Notes under the pieces: model-generated
What the model saw: only the letters and a program-made list of their open reading frames with translations
The model's database searches: none
Told to the model about the DNA's origin: nothing
In this document: positions 34,900 to 43,369 of the stretch, one piece after another
Layout of the letters: every line of letters starts with the position of its first letter
Position numbering within the stretch: position 1 is the stretch's first letter
Made by a program: the position numbers and the translations under genes
Source of the DNA: Haematobacter missouriensis
Lineage (GTDB): Bacteria; Pseudomonadota; Alphaproteobacteria; Rhodobacterales; Rhodobacteraceae
Reading direction: 5' to 3'
Assembly (NCBI RefSeq): GCF_000740775.1
Contig: NZ_JFGS01000012.1
Coordinates: forward strand, 1-64,000
DNA: 64,000 nt

Positions 34900-35271
34900 G
34901 ACGCCTCCTTTTCAGTCTATCGAACTACAGATCACGCACCGCGACCGATCCTGAAAAACCAGGCCACAGGTGCTTCCGGCGAGACTTGCACATATCCTGC
35001 GGTGGAAGAAAGGCGTCCCGTCGCGCTCGCCCGCCCGTGGCGCTGATCTGACCGCATGCTTGCGATCGGGCGTCCGGGAGCACTCAGCGCTGAGGGGGTG
35101 TTCCATCCATTCGCAATCACAAGGGTGATCGCAGATCTCCTGGAGCCTGCGCAACGGGCCGCTGTTCGCCCCGCTTTTAGGGTATGACAATGATGACTAT
35201 CCGGCTGCGATGGACGCGCTTCCCGCAGGAGGGAGCGCGGGGTCAAAGGACAGTGGGAGTGCAAGATCGCA
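34900..35271. other. Gene-free stretch between FAH and ArsR genes
   Basis: About 370 bases. The start of the FAH gene needs a promoter here (on the minus strand); no clear promoter box was seen. A frame on the plus strand, VFHPFAITRVIADLLEPAQRAA, may be a short coding remnant but is too brief to identify. Confidence 0.3.
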
Positions 35272-35937
35272 CTATGCCAGCCAGTCCATAAAAGCGCGCT
35301 CCCCCTTCCGGCTGAAGCTGATGATCCGGGAGCCGGGTTCTCGCCGCGCCCATGACAGGGCAATGAAGCGGTCGAGCATCGTGCGGCCAAGTCGTCCGGC
35401 GATATGGTGCCGCCGCTCGCTCCAGTCGAGGCAGGTCCGGCACAAAGGGCGTCTGCTCTGCGGGAGAGTACCTTCACTCACGTCCAATGCCGCGAGTTTT
35501 GCCCATCCCCGATCCGTCACAGAAAGATCGGGGGTCAGCCAGCCTTCCGCCACCATCCTGTCGTGCAGATATACGCCCATTTCCCCGGCGAGATGGTCGT
35601 AGCAGACGCGCGCCTTTCTCAGTGCGGGTTCCGTCGGACCGGGCCGTATCGGTGGCGCGGCGTCACTGGAGAAAACCATCAACGCCTCAAGAAGTGCAGC
35701 GACATGTGCCCCGGCCAGCCGGAAGTAGCGATGCCGCCCCTGCGCTTCAACCAGCAGGACATCTCCGTCCAGAAGCCGCGCAAGGTGGCTGCTGGCCGTC
35801 TGCTTGCTGACCCCGGCAATCTCCGCCAACTCCCCCGCGGTGAGCGCCCGGCCGTCCATCAGCCCGAGCAGCATGGCGCTGCGGGCCGGATCCGCCACCA
35901 ATGCGGCGGTGCGGGCTATGTCGGGGTCTTCTCGCAT
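35272..35937 (-). CDS. ArsR-family winged-helix transcriptional regulator
   Basis: About 221 residues. The N-terminal winged helix (RTAALVADPARSAMLLGLMDGRALTAGELAEIAGVSKQTASSHLARLLDGDVLLVEAQGRHRYFRLAG) is the ArsR type. The C-terminal extension (about residues 80-220) includes a CRTCLDWSERRHHIAGRLGRTML segment. Such long ArsR members control a linked antibiotic biosynthesis monooxygenase in many proteobacteria. ATG 35937 lies directly next to a perfect 9-bp inverted repeat, so the protein most likely represses itself and the divergent operon. Confidence 0.84.
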   Translation of the reverse strand: MREDPDIARTAALVADPARSAMLLGLMDGRALTAGELAEIAGVSKQTASSHLARLLDGDVLLVEAQGRHRYFRLAGAHVAALLEALMVFSSDAAPPIRPGPTEPALRKARVCYDHLAGEMGVYLHDRMVAEGWLTPDLSVTDRGWAKLAALDVSEGTLPQSRRPLCRTCLDWSERRHHIAGRLGRTMLDRFIALSWARREPGSRIISFSRKGERAFMDWLA

Positions 35938-35958
35938 GGTTCGATGGTAATCGAACCA
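35937..35958. promoter_or_regulatory. Perfect inverted repeat, likely ArsR operator
   Basis: TGGTTCGAT (35937-35945), GGTA spacer, ATCGAACCA (35950-35958): 9-bp arms with a 4-bp spacer. It overlaps the ArsR start codon and lies 120 bases upstream of the divergent monooxygenase gene, where an autoregulatory operator would sit. Confidence 0.7.
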
Positions 35959-36078
35959 TCTTGTCCTGCCAATCGGATAGAAGGGCGAGGCAAGACGAAA
36001 GGCAATGACCATGAGCTACCGTAATCAGTACCGCTCCTGCCGCGTTGCGGCGATCACTCTCTCGCGCAGGACAAGCGC

Positions 36079-36438
36079 ATGATCGCCGTGATCTTTGAGG
36101 TTTCGATGGCGGAAGAAAGCCGCCGCGAGTACCTAGATCTCGCCGCGGGCCTGCGGCCGCTGCTGGCGGAGGTCGACGGTTTCATTTCCATCGAGCGGTT
36201 TCAGAGCCTGACCTCGCCTGACAAGCTCCTTTCGCTCTCCTTCTGGCGGGACGAGGCTGCCGTCGCGCAATGGCGTACCCTGTCGGAGCATCGGAAGGCG
36301 CAGGCGGCGGGGCGCGATCATGTGTTTTCCGGCTACCGCCTGCGGATCACCGGAGTGATGCGGGATTACGGCATGGACAAACGCGACGACGCACCTTCTG
36401 ACAGCCGCGGCTATCATGCGGAGGCGACCGATGTTTGA
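36079..36438 (+). CDS. Antibiotic biosynthesis monooxygenase (ABM) family protein
   Basis: About 119 residues with the ferredoxin-like ABM domain: MIAVIFEVSMAEESRREYLDLAAGLRPLLAEVDGFISIERFQSLTSPDKLLSLSFWRDEAAVAQWR. ABM proteins act as haem-degrading or quinone-oxidising enzymes or as small-molecule sensors. A 25-codon frame from 36005 ends in an ATGA overlap with this start. The gene begins the operon ABM, ACT-like, TauE/SafE and is divergent from the ArsR gene with its operator between. Confidence 0.82.
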   Translation: MIAVIFEVSMAEESRREYLDLAAGLRPLLAEVDGFISIERFQSLTSPDKLLSLSFWRDEAAVAQWRTLSEHRKAQAAGRDHVFSGYRLRITGVMRDYGMDKRDDAPSDSRGYHAEATDV

Positions 36439-36808
36439 TGTCGCGTTCGACCTGAATGCACACAGCCTGGCCGATCTGGGAGAAGCCATGGGGCGCGCTG
36501 GTATCGCGTTTGAAGGCGGTGGCATGTTCAACCACGGGCGGGGCGTCGCGGCGCATTTCCTGTTCGCGGACGGAGAGGCCGCGAGAGCTGCTGCTGAGGC
36601 AGCCGGTATTCCCGTGACAGGCGTCGCTCGCCCGCTGGTCAGACGGCTGAAACAGGGGGAGCCGGGCCAGCTGGGTGCTATCGCACGGGCAGTGGCGGAG
36701 GCTGGAGTCACGATCACCGCCCAATATTCCGATCATCATAACCGGTTGATCCTGCTGGTGGACGACCCGGAAGCGGGTCATGTCGCGACGCTCGCGTGGC
36801 AGGTGTAG
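36431..36808 (+). CDS. ACT-domain-like small protein
   Basis: About 125 residues. Two ACT-like halves can be proposed: FDVAFDLNAHSLADLGEAMGRAGIAFEGGG and RAVAEAGVTITAQYSDHHNRLILLVDDPEAG, both with the beta-alpha-beta pattern. ACT domains bind amino acids. Identification is from pattern and neighbours only, with no catalytic motif. It overlaps the ABM gene by 8 bases and the next gene follows after 3. Confidence 0.6.
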   Translation: MFDVAFDLNAHSLADLGEAMGRAGIAFEGGGMFNHGRGVAAHFLFADGEAARAAAEAAGIPVTGVARPLVRRLKQGEPGQLGAIARAVAEAGVTITAQYSDHHNRLILLVDDPEAGHVATLAWQV

Positions 36809-36811
36809 TGC

Positions 36812-37555
36812 ATGGACAGTCTTCCGCTCATCTTCGCGCTGACGTTCCTTGCCGCAGGCTTCGTGAAAGGCGTGACCGGCATGGGCCTTCCTACGGTGGC
36901 CATGGGGGTTCTGGGCACTCTCATCCCGCCCGTCGCGGCGGCGGGGCTGCTGATCGTCCCGTCTTTTGTAACGAATGTGCTGCAATTCTTCAGCGGCCCC
37001 TATCCGCGCCGGACGGCGCTACGGTTTTGGCCGATGATGCTGGCGATCACCATCGGCACCGTAGCCGCGCTGCCGCTGATGGTCCGGGCCGACCCGCGCC
37101 TCGCCTCGGCGCTGCTGGGTGTAGCGCTGCTTGGCTATGCAGTGTTCACGCTTTTCGCCGCGCCCCGGACGATTCCCGTGCGGGCGGAACGAGCAGCCTC
37201 GCCGGTGGTCGGGCTGGTGACGGGTGTCGTCACTGGCGCAACCGGCGTTTTCGTGATCCCTGCCGTACCCTATCTTCAGGCGCTGGGGCTGAAGAAGGAT
37301 GAACTGGTACAGGCGCTCGGGTTGTCCTTCACGGTCTCAACCCTCGCCATGGCGGCGGGTCTGGCAGGGCAAGGGGCATTCGAGCCATCAGGATTGCTGC
37401 GTTCGTGTCTTCTGGTCGTGCCTGCGCTGGCGGGGATGTGGCTTGGCCAGCGTTTCCGCGGGCGGATTTCGCAAAAGGCGTTCCGGCGAGGGTTTCTGAT
37501 CGTTCTGGCCCTCTTGGGTCTTCAGATGATCGGAACGGCGATTGTTTCGGCATAG
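36812..37555 (+). CDS. Sulfite exporter TauE/SafE family membrane protein
   Basis: About 247 residues with eight predicted membrane segments. FAGFVKGVTGMGLPTVAMGVLG-like FVKGVTGMGLPT near the start, and VVGLVTGVVTGATGVFVIPAVPYLQALGLKKDELVQALGLSFTVST are the two half-repeats of the family. These proteins export sulfite, sulfonates or organic anions. It is the last gene of the ArsR-controlled operon, so it may extrude the molecule sensed by ArsR or made by the ABM enzyme (inference). Confidence 0.8.
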   Translation: MDSLPLIFALTFLAAGFVKGVTGMGLPTVAMGVLGTLIPPVAAAGLLIVPSFVTNVLQFFSGPYPRRTALRFWPMMLAITIGTVAALPLMVRADPRLASALLGVALLGYAVFTLFAAPRTIPVRAERAASPVVGLVTGVVTGATGVFVIPAVPYLQALGLKKDELVQALGLSFTVSTLAMAAGLAGQGAFEPSGLLRSCLLVVPALAGMWLGQRFRGRISQKAFRRGFLIVLALLGLQMIGTAIVSA

Positions 37556-37747
37556 CTATCGAATCGACACCCTTTTCGGTTCTGATGCGGCGCAAGATAT
37601 ACATTCCCGTTATACCTGATCGAACCAACCGGTCGGAGACAGGGCAGAAGCCGTGGTATAGGCAGGAAGGGAAGATCGGCACACGAGGTCGCCCATGCCA
37701 TTCGTCACAGGTGCTTTCGGAGAGATGACCGCGGGGTTTTGCGCCTT

Positions 37748-38905
37748 ATGAGCGGCGTGGTGATCATCGGCGGTGGGATCATGGGCAGCACCGCGGCCTG
37801 GTTTCTGCGGCGGGAGAGGTTCACCGGGTCTATCACGGTCGTCGAACCCGACCCCACCTACCAGTTCAGCTCGACCGCGCGGTCGGCCGCTTCCATCCGC
37901 ACGCAGTTCGGTACGCCGCTCAATGTGCGGATGAGCTTGTTCGGGGTAGAGTTCTTTCGCGGGATTCGCACTGCTTTCGGACCGGAAGCAGACATCGGCT
38001 ATGCCGAGAACGGTTACCTCATCCTGGGCGGACCTGAGGATGCAGATGCACGTCGCAAGGGTGCTGCCATGCAGCGGAGCGAAGGGGCGGATGTTGCGGT
38101 TCTCATGCCGGATGAGATCGCCGCGCGATTTCCGTTCCTCGCTCTGGAAGGGGTGGAGATCGGCACTTTCGGGCGCTCGGGCGAAGGATGGTTTGACGCC
38201 TGGTCGCTGCTGTCGCTGATGCGCCGTGCGGCACGGGACTGCGGCGTGACATATGAAAAGGCGAGCGTCCAGGGTTTTGATATCGGTGAGCGGGTGGATG
38301 CTGTCCACCTGAGCGATGGCTCACGCCTTGCGTGTGACATCTGCGTGCTCGCGGCGGGGGCCGCTTCAGGCGCGCTTGCAGCACTGGCGGGGATCGCGCT
38401 TCCTGTAAGCCCGCGCAAACGGTCGGTGTTCAACTTTCGCGCACCCGTGGCGCCAAAAGGCTTTCCCATGCTGTTCGACAGTACGGGCATCTGGGTCAGG
38501 CCGGAAGGCGCGGGCTTCATCGGGGGCGTTCAGCCCCCGCCGGACCAAGACCCGGACGCGACAGGCGATTTCGAGCCGCATCATGACCTGCTGGAAGACC
38601 CGTTCTGGCCTGCCCTCGCCACCCGTATCCCTGCGATGGAGCAGCTGCGGCTGGAACGGTCGTGGGCGGGCCATTATGAGGTCAATTCACTCGATCATAA
38701 CGGAATCGTCGGTCAGCATGATGAGATCGGCAACCTGATATTCCTCACCGGCTTCTCCGGCCATGGGGTGATGCATGCGCCGGCGGCAGGGCGTGCCGTC
38801 GCCGAGCTGGTGACACAAGGCGGTTACCGCAGTCTCGATCTGTCCCCGCTCGGATATGGACGGATACGGGCCGGGGCGCCGCTCCATGAAACCGTGGTTT
38901 ATTGA
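37748..38905 (+). CDS. FAD-dependent oxidoreductase (DAO family)
   Basis: About 385 residues. GVVIIGGGIMGSTAAWFLRR is the FAD loop and the DAO fold follows (SAASIRTQFGTPLNVRMSLFGVEFFRG, VCVLAAGAASGALAAL-like, and C-terminal FLTGFSGHGVMHAPAAGRAVAELVTQGG with the Gly-rich FAD contact). Members oxidise amines, D-amino acids or sarcosine. No transmembrane segment. The ATG at 37748 has only a weak ribosome binding site. It heads a row of genes (SDR, small ORF, pxpABC) with short gaps. Confidence 0.82.
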   Translation: MSGVVIIGGGIMGSTAAWFLRRERFTGSITVVEPDPTYQFSSTARSAASIRTQFGTPLNVRMSLFGVEFFRGIRTAFGPEADIGYAENGYLILGGPEDADARRKGAAMQRSEGADVAVLMPDEIAARFPFLALEGVEIGTFGRSGEGWFDAWSLLSLMRRAARDCGVTYEKASVQGFDIGERVDAVHLSDGSRLACDICVLAAGAASGALAALAGIALPVSPRKRSVFNFRAPVAPKGFPMLFDSTGIWVRPEGAGFIGGVQPPPDQDPDATGDFEPHHDLLEDPFWPALATRIPAMEQLRLERSWAGHYEVNSLDHNGIVGQHDEIGNLIFLTGFSGHGVMHAPAAGRAVAELVTQGGYRSLDLSPLGYGRIRAGAPLHETVVY

Positions 38906-38916
38906 GAGGACGGGCT

Positions 38917-39697
38917 ATGGCTATGAGGTTTGCTGACAGGGTCGTGGTCATCACGGGCGGCGCGCAGGGCATCGGGCGAGCCTGCGCGGAACGCTTCCTT
39001 TCGGAGGGTGCCAAAGTGGTGCTCGCCGATGTGGATACGTCCAGACTTGCACGCACGGCCGAGGAAATCGGCACGGCGGAGACGGTGCTTCCGGTGACCA
39101 CGGATGTGTCGCGCAAGGCTGATGTGGATGCGCTGATCGCCGCGGCTGTCGCGCAGCTGGGACGTGTGGATGTGATGGTCAATAACGCCGGGGTCTGTCC
39201 GGTCGCCGATTTTCTGGATTTCACTGAAGAGCAATATGACAGGACGCTCGCCGTCAACCTGAAGGGGGCCTTTCTGGGTACTCAGGCCGCTGCAAGGGCC
39301 ATGATCGCGGCGGGCCGGGGGGGGGGTCATTATCAACATGTCCTCTATCAACTCCGGTCTCGCCAACCCCTCGGTCGCGCCCTATGCGATTTCCAAGGGG
39401 GGCATGAATCAGGTCACCTCCACCGCCGCCGTGGCGCTCGCGCCTCATGGTATCCGCGTTTGCGGCGTCGGCCCCGGCACCATCGCGACCGAGATCATCA
39501 AGGGCGCCTTTACCGAGCGCGCAGGGATGAATGCGATCCTCGCGCGTACGCCCATGGGGCGGCTGGGGGAGCCGGAGGAAATTGCCGGCGTGGTGGCATT
39601 CCTCGCCTCCTCGGACGCGTCCTACATCACGGGGGAGACGATCTATCCCGACGGGGGGCGGCGGATACTCAACTATACCGTTCCTGTGCGGGAGTGA
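38917..39697 (+). pseudogene. SDR-family oxidoreductase interrupted at a G10 tract
   Basis: The first part reads FADRVVVITGGAQGIGRACAERFLSEGAKVVLADVDTS (NAD loop) to MIAAGRGG, then shifts frame at ten consecutive G's (39317-39326). The second part, from 39338, reads MSSINSGLANPSVAPYAISKGGMNQVTS with the Ser-Tyr-Lys catalytic triad and ends GETIYPDGGRRILNYTVPVRE. With nine G's the two parts join as GRGGVIINMSSINS and give a complete classical SDR of about 260 residues. Either one base was added in the assembly, or the tract slips so that the enzyme is switched on and off. The start ATG 38917 follows GAGAGG. Confidence 0.85.
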
Positions 39698-39700
39698 GCG

Positions 39701-39901
39701 ATGGCTGTTTTGCTCGATAGACTGCCGAAAAACGATTGCGGGGTTGCCCTGAAGCCGAGACCCTCCCCCCATTGTGGGAAATCGACCCGGAAATGGCGAG
39801 TTCTGGATTGTGACCAGACGAATTACCTGACGTTCAACGTGAGCTGGGACCGATACCAGACGTTTCAGCAGGCTGTTAACGCCCTGCGGCGCGCGCCATG
39901 A
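39701..39901 (+). CDS. Small hypothetical protein, 66 residues
   Basis: An open frame of 66 codons that starts 3 bases after the SDR stop and overlaps the pxpA start by 4 bases (ATGA). The protein has Cys residues in DCGVALKPRPSPHCGKS and VLDCDQTNYLTF, and ends QTFQQAVNALRRAP. No family was recognised. Its exact fit in the operon suggests it is translated, or that it is the leftover of a longer gene. Confidence 0.4.
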   Translation: MAVLLDRLPKNDCGVALKPRPSPHCGKSTRKWRVLDCDQTNYLTFNVSWDRYQTFQQAVNALRRAP

Positions 39902-40656
39902 AGGTCGATCTGAACGCCGATCTGGGCGAAAGCTTCGGCCCTTGGGTGATGGGCGACGACATGTCGATGCTCGATCTCGTCACTTCGGCGAATGTGGCCT
40001 GCGGAGGCCATGCGGGTGACCCGGAAACGATGTTCGAGACGCTTCGCGCCGCTTCGGTCCGTGGCGTGAGCGTGGGTGCTCATCCGGGTTTCGCAGACCG
40101 GGAGGGCTTCGGACGCCGCGTGATCCCGATGCCCGCGGCGGAGATCGGGCGGCTCGTGGCGGCGCAGGTGGGGGCGCTGACGGGTATTGCAGCGCTCGCC
40201 GGGGCGGAGGTGCGCTACGTGAAGCCGCACGGGGCGCTCGGAAATCTGGCCGCTGATGACCGCGCCGTGGCGGAGGCCATCGTCGGAGCGGTCGCCGCAT
40301 TGCCGGGAAGGCTGGCGATACTGGCGATCTCCGGCACGGTTCTGGAGCAGCTGGCGCGGGCGGCTGGCGTCCCGGTCTACTCGGAGATATTCGCGGATCG
40401 CGCCTATCTTCCGAACGGGCGGCTTGTCCCGCGCTCGCGGGAGGGTGCCATGCTGCACGATGCGGACGAAGCGGCAGAGAGGCTGATCCGATTTCTGGAC
40501 AGCGGCCGCATGCCGGTGCTCGGCGGCGATCCGATCCCGCTCTCCGCACAGTCCGTTTGCGTGCATGGCGACAGTCCGGGAGCGGTGGTCATGGCGCAGC
40601 AGGTGCGCAGCGGGCTGGAGAGGGCGGGGGTCACCGTCGCGCCCTTTATGTCGTGA
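39898..40656 (+). CDS. pxpA: 5-oxoprolinase subunit A (LamB/YcsF family)
   Basis: About 252 residues with the family start MKVDLNADLGESFGPWVMGDDMSMLDLVTSANVACGGHAGDP, which holds the conserved D-L-N-x-D and A-C-G-G-H motifs. PxpA, B and C together convert 5-oxoproline to glutamate with ATP. The gene overlaps the preceding small ORF (ATGA) and the next gene (GTGA). Confidence 0.92.
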   Translation: MKVDLNADLGESFGPWVMGDDMSMLDLVTSANVACGGHAGDPETMFETLRAASVRGVSVGAHPGFADREGFGRRVIPMPAAEIGRLVAAQVGALTGIAALAGAEVRYVKPHGALGNLAADDRAVAEAIVGAVAALPGRLAILAISGTVLEQLARAAGVPVYSEIFADRAYLPNGRLVPRSREGAMLHDADEAAERLIRFLDSGRMPVLGGDPIPLSAQSVCVHGDSPGAVVMAQQVRSGLERAGVTVAPFMS

Positions 40657-41327
40657 AGAAGCCGGTTTTTCGCCCGGTCGGAGAGCATGGCCTGCTGGTC
40701 GAGTTCGGCGATGAGATTTCCGCTGACATCCATGCTCGCGTTCTTGCGCTGGACAGATTGCTAAACGCCGCGCCCTTTGCCGGCTTCCGGGAGGCTGTAC
40801 CGGCCTACGCCGCTCTCCTGATCCGGTTCGATCCGCTCGTGACAGATCACGGCATCGTTCACCGTGCAGTGGAGGCGCTGCTGCACACCCCGGTCAGCCC
40901 GCAAGCGCCCTCGGCGTTGCGAGAGGTCGCAATCTGCTATGATGAGGATTTTGCACCGGACCTGGCGGCTGTAGCCCGCCATGGGGGGATGACCCCGGAG
41001 CAGGTGATCGCCGCGCATCTGGCTGGGGAGTATCGTGTCTTCATGTATGGCTTCGCGCCAGGCTATGCCTATCTCGCGGGCGTGCCGGAGGCGCTGCGCA
41101 TGCCGCGGAAAGCGACCGCTGTCCGGGGTATTGCCGCGGGAAGCGTCGTGATCGCCGGGCCGCAATGCCTTGTCACCACCCTCACCATGCCGACGGGATG
41201 GTGGATCATCGGGCGATCACCCACGTCGATCCTGACGGGTGATCCCGCGGCGCCGTTTCTTTTCGACGTCGGTGACAGAGTGCGCTTTCGGCGCGCGAGC
41301 CGGTCGGAATACGAGAATATGAAATGA
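40653..41327 (+). CDS. pxpB: 5-oxoprolinase subunit B (KipI-like)
   Basis: About 224 residues. FRPVGEHGLLVEFGDEISADIHARVLALDRLL is the N-terminal part, then ICYDEDFAPDLAAVARHGGMTPEQVIAAHLAGEYRVFMYGFAPGYAYLAGVPEALRMPRKA and VVIAGPQCLVTTLTMPTGWWIIGRSP. These are the KipI/PxpB conserved blocks (Y-x-x-F-G-F-x-P-G-x-Y). It starts at GTG 40653, overlapping pxpA by 4 bases, and overlaps pxpC by 4. Confidence 0.88.
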   Translation: MKKPVFRPVGEHGLLVEFGDEISADIHARVLALDRLLNAAPFAGFREAVPAYAALLIRFDPLVTDHGIVHRAVEALLHTPVSPQAPSALREVAICYDEDFAPDLAAVARHGGMTPEQVIAAHLAGEYRVFMYGFAPGYAYLAGVPEALRMPRKATAVRGIAAGSVVIAGPQCLVTTLTMPTGWWIIGRSPTSILTGDPAAPFLFDVGDRVRFRRASRSEYENMK

Positions 41328-42301
41328 CCGGGTCCGCCGCGTTGTCGGTCATCTTCGCAGGCCCGCATGTCTCGGTTCAGGATAGCGGGAGGCCGGGCCT
41401 GATGCGGTTCGGTGTTCCCCAATCCGGCCCGATGGACCGCATTGCCTTTGCTGCGTCGAATATCGCGCTTGGCAATCCGCCAGATGCGCCGGCGATCGAG
41501 GTGTCGCTTGGGGGATTGAAGCTTCAGTGCCTTTCGGGAGAGATTGGATTTGCCGTGGCGGGCGGCGGCTTCCGCATCGATCATGCCGGGAGACAGCGTG
41601 GTTCATGGACCATGGCCACACTCCGTGCGGGCGAAGTGCTGGTTATCCGGCCGGGACAATGGGGAAGCTGGTGCTACCTCGCGCTCGCCGGAGATCTGCT
41701 CACGCGCTCCTGGCTCGGAAGCCACGCCACCCATGCACTGTCGGGCTTCGGTGGTGGCAGGCTCCAGGCCGGACAAATACTGAATATCGGGGAGGCGCGG
41801 GTGACGGCCGAGGGGGACGTTCCTTGCCCGGTCTTCGCCCGTCCGCCCCGGTGCGTACATGTGACCCTCGGCCCGCAGGACAGGTTCTTTTCAGCCGGGG
41901 CGCTGGAGACATTCCTTTCGACCTCATGGCGTATGACCGAGGCCTGGGACCGCATGGGTGTGCGGCTTTCCGGTCCGCCGATCACACCCTCTGCCGCGCT
42001 CGACATGCCTTCCGAACCGATCACCCGCGGTGCCGTGCAAGTTGCGGGCGACGGGGTTCCCACCGTTCTGCTCGCGGACCATCAGACGACCGGGGGGTAC
42101 CCGAAGATCGCCACGGTGCTGGACTGCGACCTTGACGCTTTCGTTCAGTTGCGGCCCAATGACATAGTGAAGTTTCAATGTGTTGCGCCGGAGCAAGCCA
42201 TTCTTCGCGCGCGGGCCGCTGCGGCAAGGGCCGCGCGCTACCGACAGGGGATCGAACGGCGAGTGGTGGCGGCAATGCAAGGGGAAATGCTATCGCCCTA
42301 G
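41324..42301 (+). CDS. pxpC: 5-oxoprolinase subunit C (biotin-dependent carboxyltransferase-like, KipA)
   Basis: About 325 residues with SVQDSGRPGLMRFGVPQSGPMDRIAFAASNIALGNPPDAPAIEV, the hallmark of the AHS2/KipA domain, and TVLLADHQTTGGYPKIATVLDCDLDAFVQLRPNDIVKFQCV near the end. It completes the oxoprolinase complex. The last bases overlap the convergent LysR gene's stop (42298-42301). Confidence 0.88.
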   Translation: MTGSAALSVIFAGPHVSVQDSGRPGLMRFGVPQSGPMDRIAFAASNIALGNPPDAPAIEVSLGGLKLQCLSGEIGFAVAGGGFRIDHAGRQRGSWTMATLRAGEVLVIRPGQWGSWCYLALAGDLLTRSWLGSHATHALSGFGGGRLQAGQILNIGEARVTAEGDVPCPVFARPPRCVHVTLGPQDRFFSAGALETFLSTSWRMTEAWDRMGVRLSGPPITPSAALDMPSEPITRGAVQVAGDGVPTVLLADHQTTGGYPKIATVLDCDLDAFVQLRPNDIVKFQCVAPEQAILRARAAAARAARYRQGIERRVVAAMQGEMLSP

Positions 42302-43233
42302 TTGCCGTCCGGCAGGTGCCCTTCCCATGTCCCGGCGTGGACAAGGGCGGCTGTTTCGCTCACCACCGTCCGTTCGAGATAGTCCAGCAGGCGCGACGGG
42401 CGGCGGTCCACGGGCACGGTCAGCATGAGCCTCCAGCCGGCCCGCGGATCGACCAAGGGCGCGATGCCGAGGCTGCCGCGCCCGATGTCCTCGCGAATGG
42501 GCGACGCGGGAAGGACCGTATAGCCGAGCCCGCTCTGTACCATCTCCTTCAGAACCGAAAGGCTGTCCGCTTCCAGCACGACATTGGGGGCGACCCCCGC
42601 CGTCTGGACGAGCCTCTCCACCGTCTCCCGCATTCCGTGCCGGCTACCGGAAAGGATCATCGGCAGCTCCGCCAGCTGCCGCGCCGCCACCGGGACTGAC
42701 TGGTCAAGACCGCTGTCGGCAGGCCCCACAAGAAACAGTTCCTCCTCAAGTAACGGAGAGGCGCGGAGCCATCGCAGCGGTTGCGTTTCGTAAAGGATGG
42801 CGATGTCCAGGTCTCCGCGTCTCAGCCAGTCCATGAGGAAGGCCGAATAGGCGCTGACGATCCGAAGCCGTGCCTGCGGGTGGGCGCGCCGAAACGCGCG
42901 GGCCAGCGGAATGGCGAGGATCGCGGCCACGGTCGGCGGCATGCCGATGGAGGCTTCGCCGCGCAGGGGCGCATCATCTCCGCCAAAGGGAAGGCTGCGG
43001 ATCGCCTCCAGTTCCCTCATGATCTGCCGCGCATGCAGGATCAGCTCCTGTCCCGCCTCGGTCAGCTGCATGCCCCGCCCGTGACGGCTGAACAGCCGGG
43101 TGCCGAGTTCCTGCTCCAGCAACCTGACTTGCCGGCTGAGCGCGGGCTGCGCGATATGCAGCCGTTCGGCCGCCCTCGAGAGGCTTCCGAGTTCGGCGAC
43201 ATGCAGCACGGTGCGCAACTGGGCGATATCCAT
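42298..43233 (-). CDS. LysR-family transcriptional regulator
   Basis: About 311 residues: N-terminal winged helix MDIAQLRTVLHVAELGSLSRAAERLHIAQPALSRQVRLLEQELGTRLFSRHGRGMQLTEAGQELI, then the PBP2 sensor domain. It is convergent with pxpC (the two stop codons overlap) and divergent from the cobalamin uptake genes. The target could be either neighbouring operon or an unlinked one. A LysR box (T-N11-A) is expected upstream of 43233 but none stands out. Confidence 0.86.
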   Translation of the reverse strand: MDIAQLRTVLHVAELGSLSRAAERLHIAQPALSRQVRLLEQELGTRLFSRHGRGMQLTEAGQELILHARQIMRELEAIRSLPFGGDDAPLRGEASIGMPPTVAAILAIPLARAFRRAHPQARLRIVSAYSAFLMDWLRRGDLDIAILYETQPLRWLRASPLLEEELFLVGPADSGLDQSVPVAARQLAELPMILSGSRHGMRETVERLVQTAGVAPNVVLEADSLSVLKEMVQSGLGYTVLPASPIREDIGRGSLGIAPLVDPRAGWRLMLTVPVDRRPSRLLDYLERTVVSETAALVHAGTWEGHLPDGN

Positions 43234-43369
43234 GGGTCAGCAATAGCGTGATAGCGGAGACCGCGGTAGCCACGACCGCTCGCCTTTTCTGCCCGTTAGA
43301 GCCCTGTGTGATATTCGGTGACACTCGCTTGGGCCCGGCTTGCCGTGCGGTCCGTTATGGGATACGGGT

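Noticed and set aside
35040-35200. Possible coding remnant between FAH and ArsR genes
   Set aside because: Too short and without a family match; listed only as a gene-free stretch.
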